From: Phellopilus nigrolimitatus
Lineage: Eukaryota > Basidiomycota > Agaricomycetes > Hymenochaetales > Hymenochaetaceae
Length of the DNA: 64,000 nucleotides
NCBI GenBank assembly: GCA_021029095.1
Contig: JAJOHG010000008.1
Span: forward strand, 558,001 to 622,000
Direction: 5' to 3'
Below are positions 11,221 to 21,499 of this stretch, piece by piece (the first letter of the stretch is position 1; each line of letters starts with the position of its first letter). Made by a program: the position numbers and the translations under genes. Below the pieces are notes generated by a model. It was not told the origin of the DNA, did no database searches, and saw only the letters and a program-made list of their open reading frames with translations.

Positions 11221-11856
11221 GTGAGCTAAAGAGAGGTTCGAGTCGTTCGACCGAAGAGAAGCCTGCTGCCCGCATATACCACGAAGTTTGGGACCTGAGA
11301 ATACAGTTCAATCATTTTTGTGGCATGCATCTTTACCTAAGGTTCTGTCCAATGTAAGCAGCGACGATGAATGATTACGGGCTTCCCGCAAGCAGGAGAT
11401 CAACTGTTTTTGACCGGTGTTATGTGTTGATTACTTAGAGTGAAACTCTAAGCAGAGAATCTCTACGAACACGCATAGTGAAAAATAGCGTGTCCAAACA
11501 TCGCAGGCGCGATGAATGTTCTTGGTGGCGCTCAATAGTCCGCGCACGTGCACGTATCGTTGAATCTCGTGATCAATATGCGCGTCGCGCCGATCATTTA
11601 AAATAGTTAAATCAAGAAAATCAGTCGAATGCGCTTCCCATCTTGCAGGATATAAAGGTTTAAAATATTAGCATTCATTTTTGGTCATTATGGATACTTT
11701 GTGCAGAACGGACAAAGAACTAGCCGAGAAAATTGATCAGTCACTGATCCCACCTTCAACCACCTGGGAACTCCCTAGTTTTGACGCATTACTTCAATGC
11801 GGTCGAGAACATCTGCTGGTTATTAAGGGAGAGAAAAGGAATCTGTATACGGTGAA
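11221..11856. other. Intergenic, 3' flank of P450-3
   Basis: No gene seen. It contains a copy of the P450 3'-flank motif at 11,542-11,580 (GCGCACGTGC then CGTTGAATCTCGTGATCAA) and, at about 11,760-11,820, sequence similar to the downstream flanks of P450-4 and P450-7. Confidence 0.5.
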
Positions 11857-14187
11857 TCACACGTGTGTATCTCCCTTGATCAATTGTGCATGCTTCACAC
11901 TGCGCGGCGTAATGGCACAGCTGAAAGGCTTCGGCATGCTATAGACGATTTTAAAGGTGCATATCAGAAGAGCAAAAAGAAAGTAATGCTGAGGTGCTCC
12001 TCACGTAATATTCGCAGACTCGAATGCGAGGTCTGGAAGAATATCTTCCCCGCTGTCGGGATCTCTTACGGGTCGGATATCGAAAGTAGCGAGCACGTTG
12101 ACCATGGTCAACCAGATTATTGCGTCCGCGAAGTTGCGACCAGGGCACACTCTGTTCAACATCTAATTTCAAGTTCAAACATATAAGTAATGTGTATGAA
12201 TGGAAAAAGCGGCGTAATCACCTCCTGCCGAAGCCAAAGACGATGGCGCTGGGATCCGAGCTAGCGTTTGCGTGCTCTTCCGATGTTTTATTATCCTGAT
12301 TGAAAGTCGATTTATTGTTAGATATACTGCAAGCATGCCTTTCTGGGTCGAACACATCAGGATTGGGGAAGAATTCTTCATCCCTCATCATTTGCCTGTG
12401 AATTTATTTCAGTGCTCCTTTCAGCGTAGGCATGTCATGCGAGATAGCCTAAGTACCATATATTTGCTATGACTATTGAGCCACTGGGTATGGACCACCC
12501 ACGATAACTATCTCTTTCCGAAGACAAGTGTGGTACACCTGATCTATAAGAATCAGAGCAGGTCCTCAAGAAGCAGCTTTAAAGTTACCTAGAGGACCGG
12601 GAGGGTTGATTCTGTGTTGAAAATATTAGCTGTCAAGGTTCTGGAGAGGGTATAATTATAGAATACCTGTATAACTCCTTCAGTATGCAATCAATGTACG
12701 GAAGGTTTGGTCGATCGTCGAACGTTGGCAAGCGATTTGCTCCAACGACCCTATCGATCTCTTCTTGCGCACGCGTAGCGACGCGAGGATGGAGAGTCAT
12801 CAGCAAGAAAAATGTGGAAATAACGGTTTTTGTCTTGGTAGCATAACGATCTGAAGTAAGCCGATGGGTCGCTTTAAAATACCAACGTATGCATACCGTA
12901 TCATGTCCAGCTAGACCAGTCAAATACTTCAGACAAATATTTAACGACATTCTTATGCGACAGCTCACCGCTATAGATAACAGCTCCAACAGTCTTGATG
13001 TCTTCTTCATGCTCACTATTAACAACTCCAGCTTCTTCGTAATCATCCAAAAGATATGAAATGAGGCATGGGGTTTCTTTCCCTTCGGCCTGTTAACAAC
13101 CGTTGTCGTATCAACTGTCGTCGACAGACCTATTTCTCTTTTCACGTACTCTCTTAGCTTTGACCTCGTTGTATGGCTTGTTTTGTACCTCCTCCGTTAA
13201 CTTGCGTGTTTCCAGAGCGAGTCGCTTCAGTCCCATACCAGGTATCCACGCTGGCACATGGCGCACTACAGAGAAATAATATAGTTTAAGTATGAGAGAC
13301 AAATAAAAAAGTTACATTCGGCACATACAGAGGGGGAGCACGTCAATCGAGGTAGAGCCCAAATCTCCTGAGTTTATTACTATGCTATTGGCGCGCTCAA
13401 CGAGTTCGACGAGCGGATCGTTTTCAGAGGCTATCCGATGACCATATGCTACTAGTAAGGTTATCCCAGCGACGAGTCTACCGAAGAAAGAATTCATGTT
13501 AGCCACTGACCAGGCCACTGACCCGGAAGCTATTGCTAAAGCAACGTCCACTGCAACACTGCTCACCCCTGGATGTAGTCTCTAAATTTTTGAGGCCTAA
13601 CCAGCAGATGATGGAGAAACCTGTAGACCTCGGCCTCTTGTAACGACCTAAATGACAATATGGTCTGAGAGCTGAAATACTTCTGCATCATTCGCCGCTG
13701 GTTCCGCAGACGTGCGCCGTAAGGAAGGAAGGGTGTGCCCGCAGCCCAACCCATACTGCGTCATTTATGAGCAAGAGCGATGTGATATTCTTGTCTGAAA
13801 GAAGGCTAACAGTTCGAGCACAGGCATCCGGGGCCTTCCGGAAAAGGACTAAACTTTTCTTGTCCAAGAGATCGTGCGCAGCAGTAAAGAGTTGACGATG
13901 ATCAGCGTGCGGCCGAGTGCGTACGCGGATATCACGTCTCCTAAAAAAAAAAAGTTCCTCGTCAGACATGTAATGAATCGCGCTGATGAGGAGTCCGCGC
14001 ACCATACGATCTTCCCCACTCCGCGTACGTCTCCCATGAGCGACCTCGTGGCAGCTTTCTCGCGTGCCCTATGAAAGGATCTGCTGGCGGACTGGGAGGC
14101 AAGCGGCCAGACCTGTGCATTCAGATTCCTTCTCAGAGCAAGTATGAGCGCAAGAGCAGCGAAGAACGAAGCGACAGAGAGTAACAT
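11857..14187 (-). pseudogene. Cytochrome P450-3, disabled by several indels
   Basis: A subfamily A member whose exons 3-13 read like those of P450-4: [21 protein letters not shown], microexon [25 protein letters not shown], stop at 11,857-11,859. The 5' part is broken. Compared with P450-4 there is +1 nt near 14,111 in exon 1 (just before the [12 protein letters not shown] hinge), -1 nt near 13,887 and +1 nt near 13,846 in exon 2, with an in-frame TAG between the last two. A conserved Trp codon in exon 2 is also changed to Arg (CGG). Several independent lesions make a true pseudogene much more likely than a sequencing error. The downstream exons have kept their frames, so inactivation is probably recent. 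Confidence 0.85.
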
Positions 14188-15375
14188 TTAGAAAAGGTTG
14201 AAGAGGGAGACGGGAGCAACCACAGTGAAAGAGGCCGCAGGTTACCCTTGTAAGTTCTGAGTCATTCGTGTTGGAGCTTCTGTCCAATCTGTCAAGCAAT
14301 AGCACTAATCGGAGATTGAGACTAATAAGATACGTTGCTCTGTTTGGAGATCCGTATGGCTCACATTCGTAACAGGAATTTGTGCTGCGATTTCGGATGG
14401 TTTTTATTATTAGTCTTCGTCTCCTATCTCAAACAGGATTCCAGAACGCTAAATTCGTTGGGCTAGGGCACATTGGTAACTTTCAGGACACCATGACATC
14501 GACTGAGAACCTTGAGCTAGTGGTTTGCTCGAGTCTAAGACCAAGAAACACACGGACGAGAGCCATTTTCCATGGTCGACATGAAAATCAAGAGGACAGA
14601 AAGCAAGCATGTAGAGAATCTGAGAACCTGAGAAATGCCGGCACCTTCGTTTGATGAATAGTGTGTGGAGGGAGGGAAAGTACTGCATTAGGGTAAAGCA
14701 GTGGATATTATGCGATGGATCACGTTACTTTTTATAGTGTTTGCTGCGTTTGTACTACGGTGCATAAAGGCATGAAGCATCAATTGTCTGGAAGCCGGAA
14801 TTTTGCGAATTTCGGATTTCTTTTTTAGTTTCGCTAATAGAAGTAAGCAAAATACGCAATTTCTCGCAATTTCCCGGTTTTTTGGGAATGTTCCAAAATT
14901 CTCTGAGAAAAAAATTAAATTAAATTAAAATAATAGCAAATCACGTGTTACATCTGTTTGTCAGGGAGTCCGCAACTTTATCCTGGAATATTTCTACTCT
15001 CCTATGCTGAAATGTGCAAGAAGAAATGTCAGATACTGACTGGCTAATGCGAAATGGTCATCCGAAATGCCGGACTTAATTTAGATTTGGGCGCTTATCT
15101 TATATAATAACCTATATTAGGCAATTTTAAACGCATTTTAATCATTATTATTATTTGTTTCAAATTTTCAGTGGTCGAAGAAGAAAAAGTCGACAATTGA
15201 GAAATCTACGATACAAGATCTGTAGACACGCATGGCCTTTAACCAATGCGTATAAATAAATAGGCCATAGATAAATGTGGCAAATGTAGATAGAAAAGTA
15301 ATTCGGACCTTTCCGGCTTGTTGACTTATGCCTTTATGCACTGTAAATTGTAGCGCAAATTGCACGTCTTCTGAC
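14188..15375. other. Intergenic, left flank of the copia insertion
   Basis: About 1.2 kb, partly AT-rich (around 14,900-14,940 a short AAATT repeat). No gene seen. Together with 20,467-21,499 it forms the original spacer between P450-3 and P450-4 before the retrotransposon inserted. Confidence 0.5.
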
Positions 15376-15380
15376 GGACT

Positions 15381-15690
15381 TGTTGAAGATAGAGTACGGC
15401 ACGCGTGACAAAGCAGCTCGCGTGTCGGTGGCAACAATTTTGTTTATTTGTTTATTTGTTTCCTTTTTCGTAAAATGGCCGAACGGCTGACTACAAGTAA
15501 ATTTTACTGACTATATGCGCACCTCAGTCTTGTACCGTCTAGACTGAGGTGAGCGCTCCGTTGTATCTTGATTAGATTTCACTTCATTTCTGACTTCCTG
15601 TAATTAGCCGGTCTTCTTTGCAGGTAGTTATCTAAATAAAGAGTCTTGTACCGTCTAGACTGAGCCGGTCTTCTTTGCAGTTTTTCATTA
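15381..15690 (+). repeat. 5' LTR
   Basis: It holds an 8-bp inverted repeat, CCTCAGTC (15,522-15,529) with GACTGAGG (15,542-15,549), which could form a hairpin. Its second half repeats two short blocks, GTCTTGTACCGTCTAGACTG and GCCGGTCTTCTTTGCAG, so the LTR itself contains an internal duplication. Confidence 0.95.
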
Positions 15691-15754
15691 GGTTATGAGC
15701 CTTGTGCCCTGAACCACTGCGAAGGATACAACGGAGTTACGGTATTAAAGGTGT

Positions 15755-18700
15755 ATGCACCCTAGACTCACTAGAGCACAACGCGTGACCCTAGGTTTAC
15801 CGGTCGAAGGCGATCCAAGCTATATCGAGGCAAGGGCCCCGAAGAACGCTCGTGAAATCGCGATACCTGAGTCAGAGGCGGAAGACGGTGACGTTGCGAA
15901 GAACGCCCGTGAAATCGCAGTACCTGAGTCAGAGGCGGAAGACGGCGACGTTGCAAGTGAATTAGAAGGTCAGGGTCAGCCCGTAGAGACGAGTGTACCT
16001 TTCCCCCCAGGTTACGGTCCAGAAACAGCTAAGCCCCCTAGCTCCGTCATTTCCAAACCACCTTTAGTCGCTATGTCGAGTCAAGATCAGGGAACGTCTA
16101 TTCAGACCCTGTCTGATGACAGCAAACTCAAAGCCAACGGAGAGAATTTCTTTCCGTGGAAGGCCGTGATCGAGATGATTCTCGAGTCAAAAAGCCTATT
16201 TGGTTACGTAGATGGCACGATTCCCGAACCCAAGACGTCCGATCCTGATTTCAGCACCGCACATCCGATATGGAGGAACAAAAATAGTCGAGCGCTTGCG
16301 CATATCGGGCTCAATATAGACATGACCCTCGTTGCCGAGCACCCGACTAAGCAGGCAAAGGACCTTTGGAATGCCCTAGACGCCCGCTTCGGAAAACAAA
16401 ATGTGATGGCAAAGTCGCTAGCCAATGCCAATCTACGATCAAAACGGATCGGGCCGTCAGAAAGGATGGACGCGCACATCCAAGAGCTCAGGAAGCGCCG
16501 TGCCACGCTTATTAATGCCGGCGGATCGCTCGCAAACGAGGAATGGCTAATGGTGATTCTCGGATCTCTCGCCGGAGATTGGGATTCATTCTCGATGCTA
16601 GGTCATACTATGACAGACCCTGAAGCCATGATCAAGATATTAGAAGTACACCAAGTTAAACTTGATATGGACAAGGGGCAACGCAAAGCGTCTTCGTCGG
16701 AAACGGCAATGCGGACCAATACTCAGGGCAGACCCCAGGGACGCGGGCGGACGGGGATAATCTGTTGGAATTGTAACGAGCGCGGTCATGTTCAAGCCGT
16801 ATGCACCAAACCAAAAAAGGATGCTACGGCGGCTGGGAATGGAAAGGAGGCCGCTAACGTAGCGACTCCCGCGGAGAAAACGTCGGAGAAACCAGATTCA
16901 CAATCGGAGAGCGCGAATCTGGCGGCGGCCGCTCCCCAGAAGACCTTTGCGCTCCAAACGGGTCTACCCGGACTCAGGGACGACGCTTGGCTGATGGACT
17001 CGGGAGCTTCGTCACATATGGCGAAACACCGTTTTGAATTCACAGACTACCAAGTGATCGAGCCGTTTGTCATCAGCACGGCACAGAAGGGCGGATCTCT
17101 CCAGGCGATCGGGCGGGGAACAATCGTTGCTAAATTCATACACAAAGGAGTGGTGACCGAAGTGGCAATTTCCGGAGTCCTTCACACACCTGACATCGAG
17201 ATGAGCCTCATGTCCGTGTCTAAGCTTACTGCATCCGGAGTGAACGTCAATTTCACCAACGGCCGATGCTACCTTAATCGAGATGGTTTGACATTTGGTT
17301 TCGGGAACCAGATTCAAAACCTATACCATTTACGGATGGCTGTCAATCACGAATCAGCCCGGTTAGTGACTTCGGAGAAGGAAAAGCGGCAATCCCTTCA
17401 AATCTGGCACGAACGTTTCACCCATGCCGGTATGGACAAACTTCTGTCAATGGCGGAAACCGGAGCGGTGTCGGGATTGGAAATAGTTCACCGGAAAGAC
17501 CATCACGCTTCATGTGAAGGGTGTACCCTTGGGAAGCTTCCTGCCGTTAGCGCGCCCTCCCGTCCTGATCAGTCACGCAAACCCAGTGATGTAATTCACG
17601 CGGACATTGAATACATGATTGATCGCTCCTTCGGCGGCGCGATCTACTCGCTGAAATTCACCGACGCCGCTAGCGGCTACCTTTTTCAATTCGTGTTAAA
17701 GGATAAGTCGGGTCAGACCGTCTTAGAAAAATGGCGAGAAGTCGTGGCGTTCATTAAAACTCAATTTGACGTGACAGTGCGCACGCTTCATACCGACAAC
17801 GGGACCGAATTTGTCAATGCCGACATGAATAACTACAATGTCGAACGCGGCATAGCTCATCGTCTTACGGCGCCGCATCGGCATGAGCAAAACGGTCTAG
17901 CCGAACGAATGAATCGGACAGGGGCTGATGCCGTTCGTTCCATGCTTCAAATGGCTAACCTACCACGCGCTTACTGGGCCGAAGCTTACGCTTACTTCAC
18001 GTACTGTCACAATCGCCTTCACTCCGCTTCTCTGGACCCTGGCAAAACTCCCTACGAAATACTGTATAAGATGAAGCCAGACGTCGGCCATCTCCGTATC
18101 TTCGGGTGTGTCGCTTACGTGCGAGTAGTCCTTGAACTCCGCAAGAAGCTTGATCCAAAGTCACTGCGCGGCATCTTTGTCGGTGTTCGTGAAGACGCAG
18201 CATGGAAGATTATGAATCCTGTCACTCGTGAAATTACGTTTTCTCGTGACGTCGTATTTGATGAACAGGGTCTCTTCATTCAGCGGAGGAACTCGCCAGC
18301 GGATTATATCGCCAATGATGAATCTGAGTCCAATCAATTGCCATTCCCCGTAGAGGCGGAAGTCGATGAACCCGGATCAAATGTCGATCACATACAGGTT
18401 AATCCTCGTCGATCCGGACGTTCCACTCGCCCTACCGAGCGTCATGCGGCTGGTGATGAGCAGGAGTCCACACTCTCTCACTTGGACCGTCCGGCCAGTG
18501 AGAATGAACGCGCAAATGCGTCCGTTGCGCGACGCGTAGTAGCCGGAATTTACATTCCTCGATCTGCACACGAAGCTCTTTCCTCCCCGCAACGCGAGGA
18601 GTGGAAGAAACAAATGCAATATGAGCTTAGTAAGCTCGTGGGCATGGACGTATGGACAATAATCCCTCGTCCGGATGACGTTCACGTGATTAAGGGCATG

Positions 18701-20131
18701 TGGGTTTACAATATCAAAGAGAATGCCGATGGAACTCTAGATTATCGCGCACGATGGGTCGCACGTGGCGATTCTCAGGTCCCAGGCCTCGAATTTGACG
18801 AGACTTTTGCTGCATCCGGTGATTATGTTGCAGCCAAAATTGTCATGGCGCTAAGCGCGGAAAATTCGTCTGATCTCGTCACGATCGACATCAACTCGGC
18901 TTACTTGCATAGCCCACTGGACGAGAAGAACCTCATCGTAGAGTTTCCCACAGGCCTAATTGAATACGCTCCAGCCGGCATCCAAGATCCTGTCTGTCAT
19001 CTCGATCGCGCCCTATATGGACTACATCAGGGAGCACGAGCCTGGGCCGACCACCTGTCAGGTCGTCTCGATGCCCACGGCTATCGTAGATTGACGTGCG
19101 CTCCAAGCGTCTATCACCGCTCAGATGCCGAGGGGGAGACTATTGTGGCAACACATGTAGACGATTGCACTGCCGCATGTAGTTCGGCGTCTGCGGGGAT
19201 TGAAGCCGACAGATTCAAAAGGGACATAGGGTCCGATTTCCAATTCAAGGAAAAATTTACGTCGCAACGGGCAATTCAATTGGGCTTGACAGTCGAAAAG
19301 AACACCAAAGAAGGTTGGGTCAAGATTTCGGCGCCGATCAAAATTAAACGCGCTCTTGAGAAATATGGCCTAATCGACGCCAATACAGTGAAAACTCCTA
19401 TGGCACGTAATGCACTAACAATTTTCGACCATGACGATTTGGAAGGCTTTGATTTCCCGCCTTGGCCGTTCTCGAGCCTCATCGGTGAACTGCTATTCCT
19501 GGCTACGGTTCTTCGGATTGACATCGCGCTAGCAGTAAACATACTAGCGCGATACCTACAGAAACCTAAAGAGATTCATTGGAATGCAGGAAAGCGCGTA
19601 TTACGGTACCTAAAAGGGACTATTGAATTGGGGATCGTCTATCGAGGGGGAGCTACTTTGGTTAAACCGATCGGGTACTCTGACTCCGACTGGGCCGGAG
19701 ACCTTGGAGACAGGAAATCGATCGGTGGTTACGTGTTTATGATCAATGGAGGTCCGATCAGTTGGAAGGCGAAGAAACAGAACGTGGTAGCAACATCAAC
19801 AGCGGAAGCGGAATATTTGGCCGCGTCTAATGCCACGCGTGAAGGGTTATGGTTGCGTAATTTCTTTCAAGAGATCGGACGTGGGTTTGACAATCACCCT
19901 ATCAAAATTCATGTGGACAATCAGGCGGCCCTTCAGATGGCAGCTAACCCTGTTTTTCATTCGCGCACTAAACATATCGACATTCCAGTTCATCACATCC
20001 GTGACGAAGTCAAAAAACACCGAATCGAGCTTATTCACGTCCGCGGCGATCAAAATCCCGCAGATCTGCTGACTAAACCCCTTCCGCCGGGAGCCCATTG
20101 GGACTGTGTGGGACTACTGGGAATGGCTTGA
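15755..20131 (+). CDS. Copia gag-pol polyprotein, 1458 aa
   Basis: One uninterrupted frame carries every enzyme of a copia element in copia order. Residues about 30-67 are two tandem 19-residue units (KNAREIA.PESEAEDGDVA). Next come a gag domain, a CCHC zinc knuckle from residue 337 (C-x2-C-x4-H-x4-C), the aspartic protease DSG at 415-417, a pre-integrase H/C finger followed by the integrase core (HTDNGTEF and the Glu in EQNGLAERMNR), the reverse transcriptase with IDINSAYLHS and the catalytic HVDD at 1134-1137 (usually YVDD), and RNase H (YSDSDWAGD, STAEAEYLA, HIDIPVHHIRDE). Integrase before RT is diagnostic of Ty1/copia. The start at 15,755 lies 65 nt after the 5' LTR. No frameshift separates gag and pol. 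Confidence 0.95.
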   Translation: MHPRLTRAQRVTLGLPVEGDPSYIEARAPKNAREIAIPESEAEDGDVAKNAREIAVPESEAEDGDVASELEGQGQPVETSVPFPPGYGPETAKPPSSVISKPPLVAMSSQDQGTSIQTLSDDSKLKANGENFFPWKAVIEMILESKSLFGYVDGTIPEPKTSDPDFSTAHPIWRNKNSRALAHIGLNIDMTLVAEHPTKQAKDLWNALDARFGKQNVMAKSLANANLRSKRIGPSERMDAHIQELRKRRATLINAGGSLANEEWLMVILGSLAGDWDSFSMLGHTMTDPEAMIKILEVHQVKLDMDKGQRKASSSETAMRTNTQGRPQGRGRTGIICWNCNERGHVQAVCTKPKKDATAAGNGKEAANVATPAEKTSEKPDSQSESANLAAAAPQKTFALQTGLPGLRDDAWLMDSGASSHMAKHRFEFTDYQVIEPFVISTAQKGGSLQAIGRGTIVAKFIHKGVVTEVAISGVLHTPDIEMSLMSVSKLTASGVNVNFTNGRCYLNRDGLTFGFGNQIQNLYHLRMAVNHESARLVTSEKEKRQSLQIWHERFTHAGMDKLLSMAETGAVSGLEIVHRKDHHASCEGCTLGKLPAVSAPSRPDQSRKPSDVIHADIEYMIDRSFGGAIYSLKFTDAASGYLFQFVLKDKSGQTVLEKWREVVAFIKTQFDVTVRTLHTDNGTEFVNADMNNYNVERGIAHRLTAPHRHEQNGLAERMNRTGADAVRSMLQMANLPRAYWAEAYAYFTYCHNRLHSASLDPGKTPYEILYKMKPDVGHLRIFGCVAYVRVVLELRKKLDPKSLRGIFVGVREDAAWKIMNPVTREITFSRDVVFDEQGLFIQRRNSPADYIANDESESNQLPFPVEAEVDEPGSNVDHIQVNPRRSGRSTRPTERHAAGDEQESTLSHLDRPASENERANASVARRVVAGIYIPRSAHEALSSPQREEWKKQMQYELSKLVGMDVWTIIPRPDDVHVIKGMWVYNIKENADGTLDYRARWVARGDSQVPGLEFDETFAASGDYVAAKIVMALSAENSSDLVTIDINSAYLHSPLDEKNLIVEFPTGLIEYAPAGIQDPVCHLDRALYGLHQGARAWADHLSGRLDAHGYRRLTCAPSVYHRSDAEGETIVATHVDDCTAACSSASAGIEADRFKRDIGSDFQFKEKFTSQRAIQLGLTVEKNTKEGWVKISAPIKIKRALEKYGLIDANTVKTPMARNALTIFDHDDLEGFDFPPWPFSSLIGELLFLATVLRIDIALAVNILARYLQKPKEIHWNAGKRVLRYLKGTIELGIVYRGGATLVKPIGYSDSDWAGDLGDRKSIGGYVFMINGGPISWKAKKQNVVATSTAEAEYLAASNATREGLWLRNFFQEIGRGFDNHPIKIHVDNQAALQMAANPVFHSRTKHIDIPVHHIRDEVKKHRIELIHVRGDQNPADLLTKPLPPGAHWDCVGLLGMA

Positions 20132-20151
20132 CATCGCGAGCTGAGGGGGAG

Positions 20152-20461
20152 TGTTGAAGATAGAGTACGGCACGCGTGACAAAGCAGCTCGCGTGTCGGT
20201 GGCAACAATTTTGTTTATTTGTTTATTTGTTTCCTTTTTCGTAAAATGGCCGAACGGCTGACTACAAGTAAATTTTACTGACTATATGCGCACCTCAGTC
20301 TTGTACCGTCTAGACTGAGGTGAGCGCTCCGTTGTATCTTGATTAGATTTCACTTCATTTCTGACTTCCTGTAATTAGCCGGTCTTCTTTGCAGGTAGTT
20401 ATCTAAATAAAGAGTCTTGTACCGTCTAGACTGAGCCGGTCTTCTTTGCAGTTTTTCATTA
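20152..20461 (+). repeat. 3' LTR
   Basis: Same 310 bp as the 5' LTR, with no difference found by reading. It begins directly after the polypurine tract, 20 nt after the gag-pol stop, and is followed by the target duplicate GGACT. Confidence 0.95.
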
Positions 20462-20466
20462 GGACT

Positions 20467-21499
20467 CGCAATGAGTATGTAGACGGCAGGAATCGCTGAT
20501 AAACTTACATGTAAATGTTTCGACGTTCCTACGTTTCATGGAGATTCCGCGCGCCTCGACCGAATTCCGACTCGAAAAATTAGACGAATCAAGGGCGGGA
20601 GAAAGATAGAAAACGATTGAAAAGGCCGAGAACCTGGGAACGGCCTGCGGCCTTTATCTTTTTTTAGCCCACATCAGCCTTATTATTTAGATCGGTGCTG
20701 GGGAAGTTTGACTGCGTCATGAGTAGGATCTAGTTTCTTCGCAGGTTTCAAATTCTTTTCAAAAGAAAAAACAATGTTTCTTTTGTTAGTCCTCACGTGC
20801 AAACGTACTTTACTTAAGCGCTTCACTTCAAGTCGGGCGTGCCTAATCGAACTCACAGTCAAGACAAATGTATGTACACTGGTCGTCAAGCAGGCAGCAG
20901 GCCTGTTAGCCGGAATCATTCGCGGATGTCCGCAGTTACATGTACAGGCTGTACTTACTGGAGCTGCGGGGACTCAAAAGACATTACTTATGGCTTAATA
21001 CGTGTTGAAATGCTTCTACCTTCCTAGACAGCCGGGTCACAAAACTATGCGACCGCGTAGACTGAAGATGCCTTCCGTACCGGATTGGTATGATGTGCTA
21101 CTTCTCATTCCATGTGCTACATTTCCAAGCTCGCTGGCGTGTGCAGCGAGCAGTCGTGCATTGCAGCCGACTATCAGTTTGAAAGAGCCTTTATCGCGGA
21201 AGCTCGAGCAAGGGTGAGACCACGTTTGCCGAATTGCATTCAACTTTTACAGCAGCTCACAAGTCCCACCCGGGTTGCCCCTTTTAAGCATTGTTTTTCA
21301 AATCGGCAGTATTTTGCTCTGGTACGACGATAATTGTCCAAGTTACATGTCCCTCGCACACTTCTGAGTAGTAACCGGTAATCAGGTACTACTTCAACGC
21401 CTAAATTTTGATTTCAGAGTTTGTGGTCAAGAATATGTGCTGATGTTCAAGAAAAAAGAAAGAAAGAAAAACACCTATAGCTGGTGAATCACCAATGAA
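20467..21499. other. Intergenic, right flank of the copia insertion and 3' flank of P450-4
   Basis: No gene seen. The stretch near 21,380-21,480 resembles the downstream flanks of P450-3 and P450-7 (a TTCAAGAAAAAA tract after a conserved GTCAAGAA.ATGTGCT motif), a remnant of the shared ancestry of these copies. Confidence 0.5.

Larger units (their letters stand above)
15381..20461 (+). mobile_element. Complete Ty1/copia LTR retrotransposon, apparently recent
   Basis: A 5,081-bp element: 310-bp LTRs at 15,381-15,690 and 20,152-20,461, a single gag-pol frame between them, and a 5-bp target-site duplication GGACT at 15,376-15,380 and 20,462-20,466. The LTRs begin TGTTG and end CATTA; by eye they are identical along their length. 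A primer-binding-site candidate (GGTTATGAGCC) follows the 5' LTR directly and a polypurine tract (GAGGGGGAG) precedes the 3' LTR. The polyprotein has no internal stop. Identical LTRs with an open frame point to a recent insertion that may still be mobile. It lies between P450-3 and P450-4 and interrupts neither. Confidence 0.95.

Noticed and set aside
13688..14005. Long minus-strand frames over P450 exons 2-3 as separate proteins
   Set aside because: They cross introns in the wrong frame; similar shadows appear at 23,315 and 33,301, always at the same place in the P450 gene.
15755..15955. Frameshift between gag and pol in the copia element
   Set aside because: The frame runs unbroken from gag to RNase H; the short N-terminal repeat is in frame.
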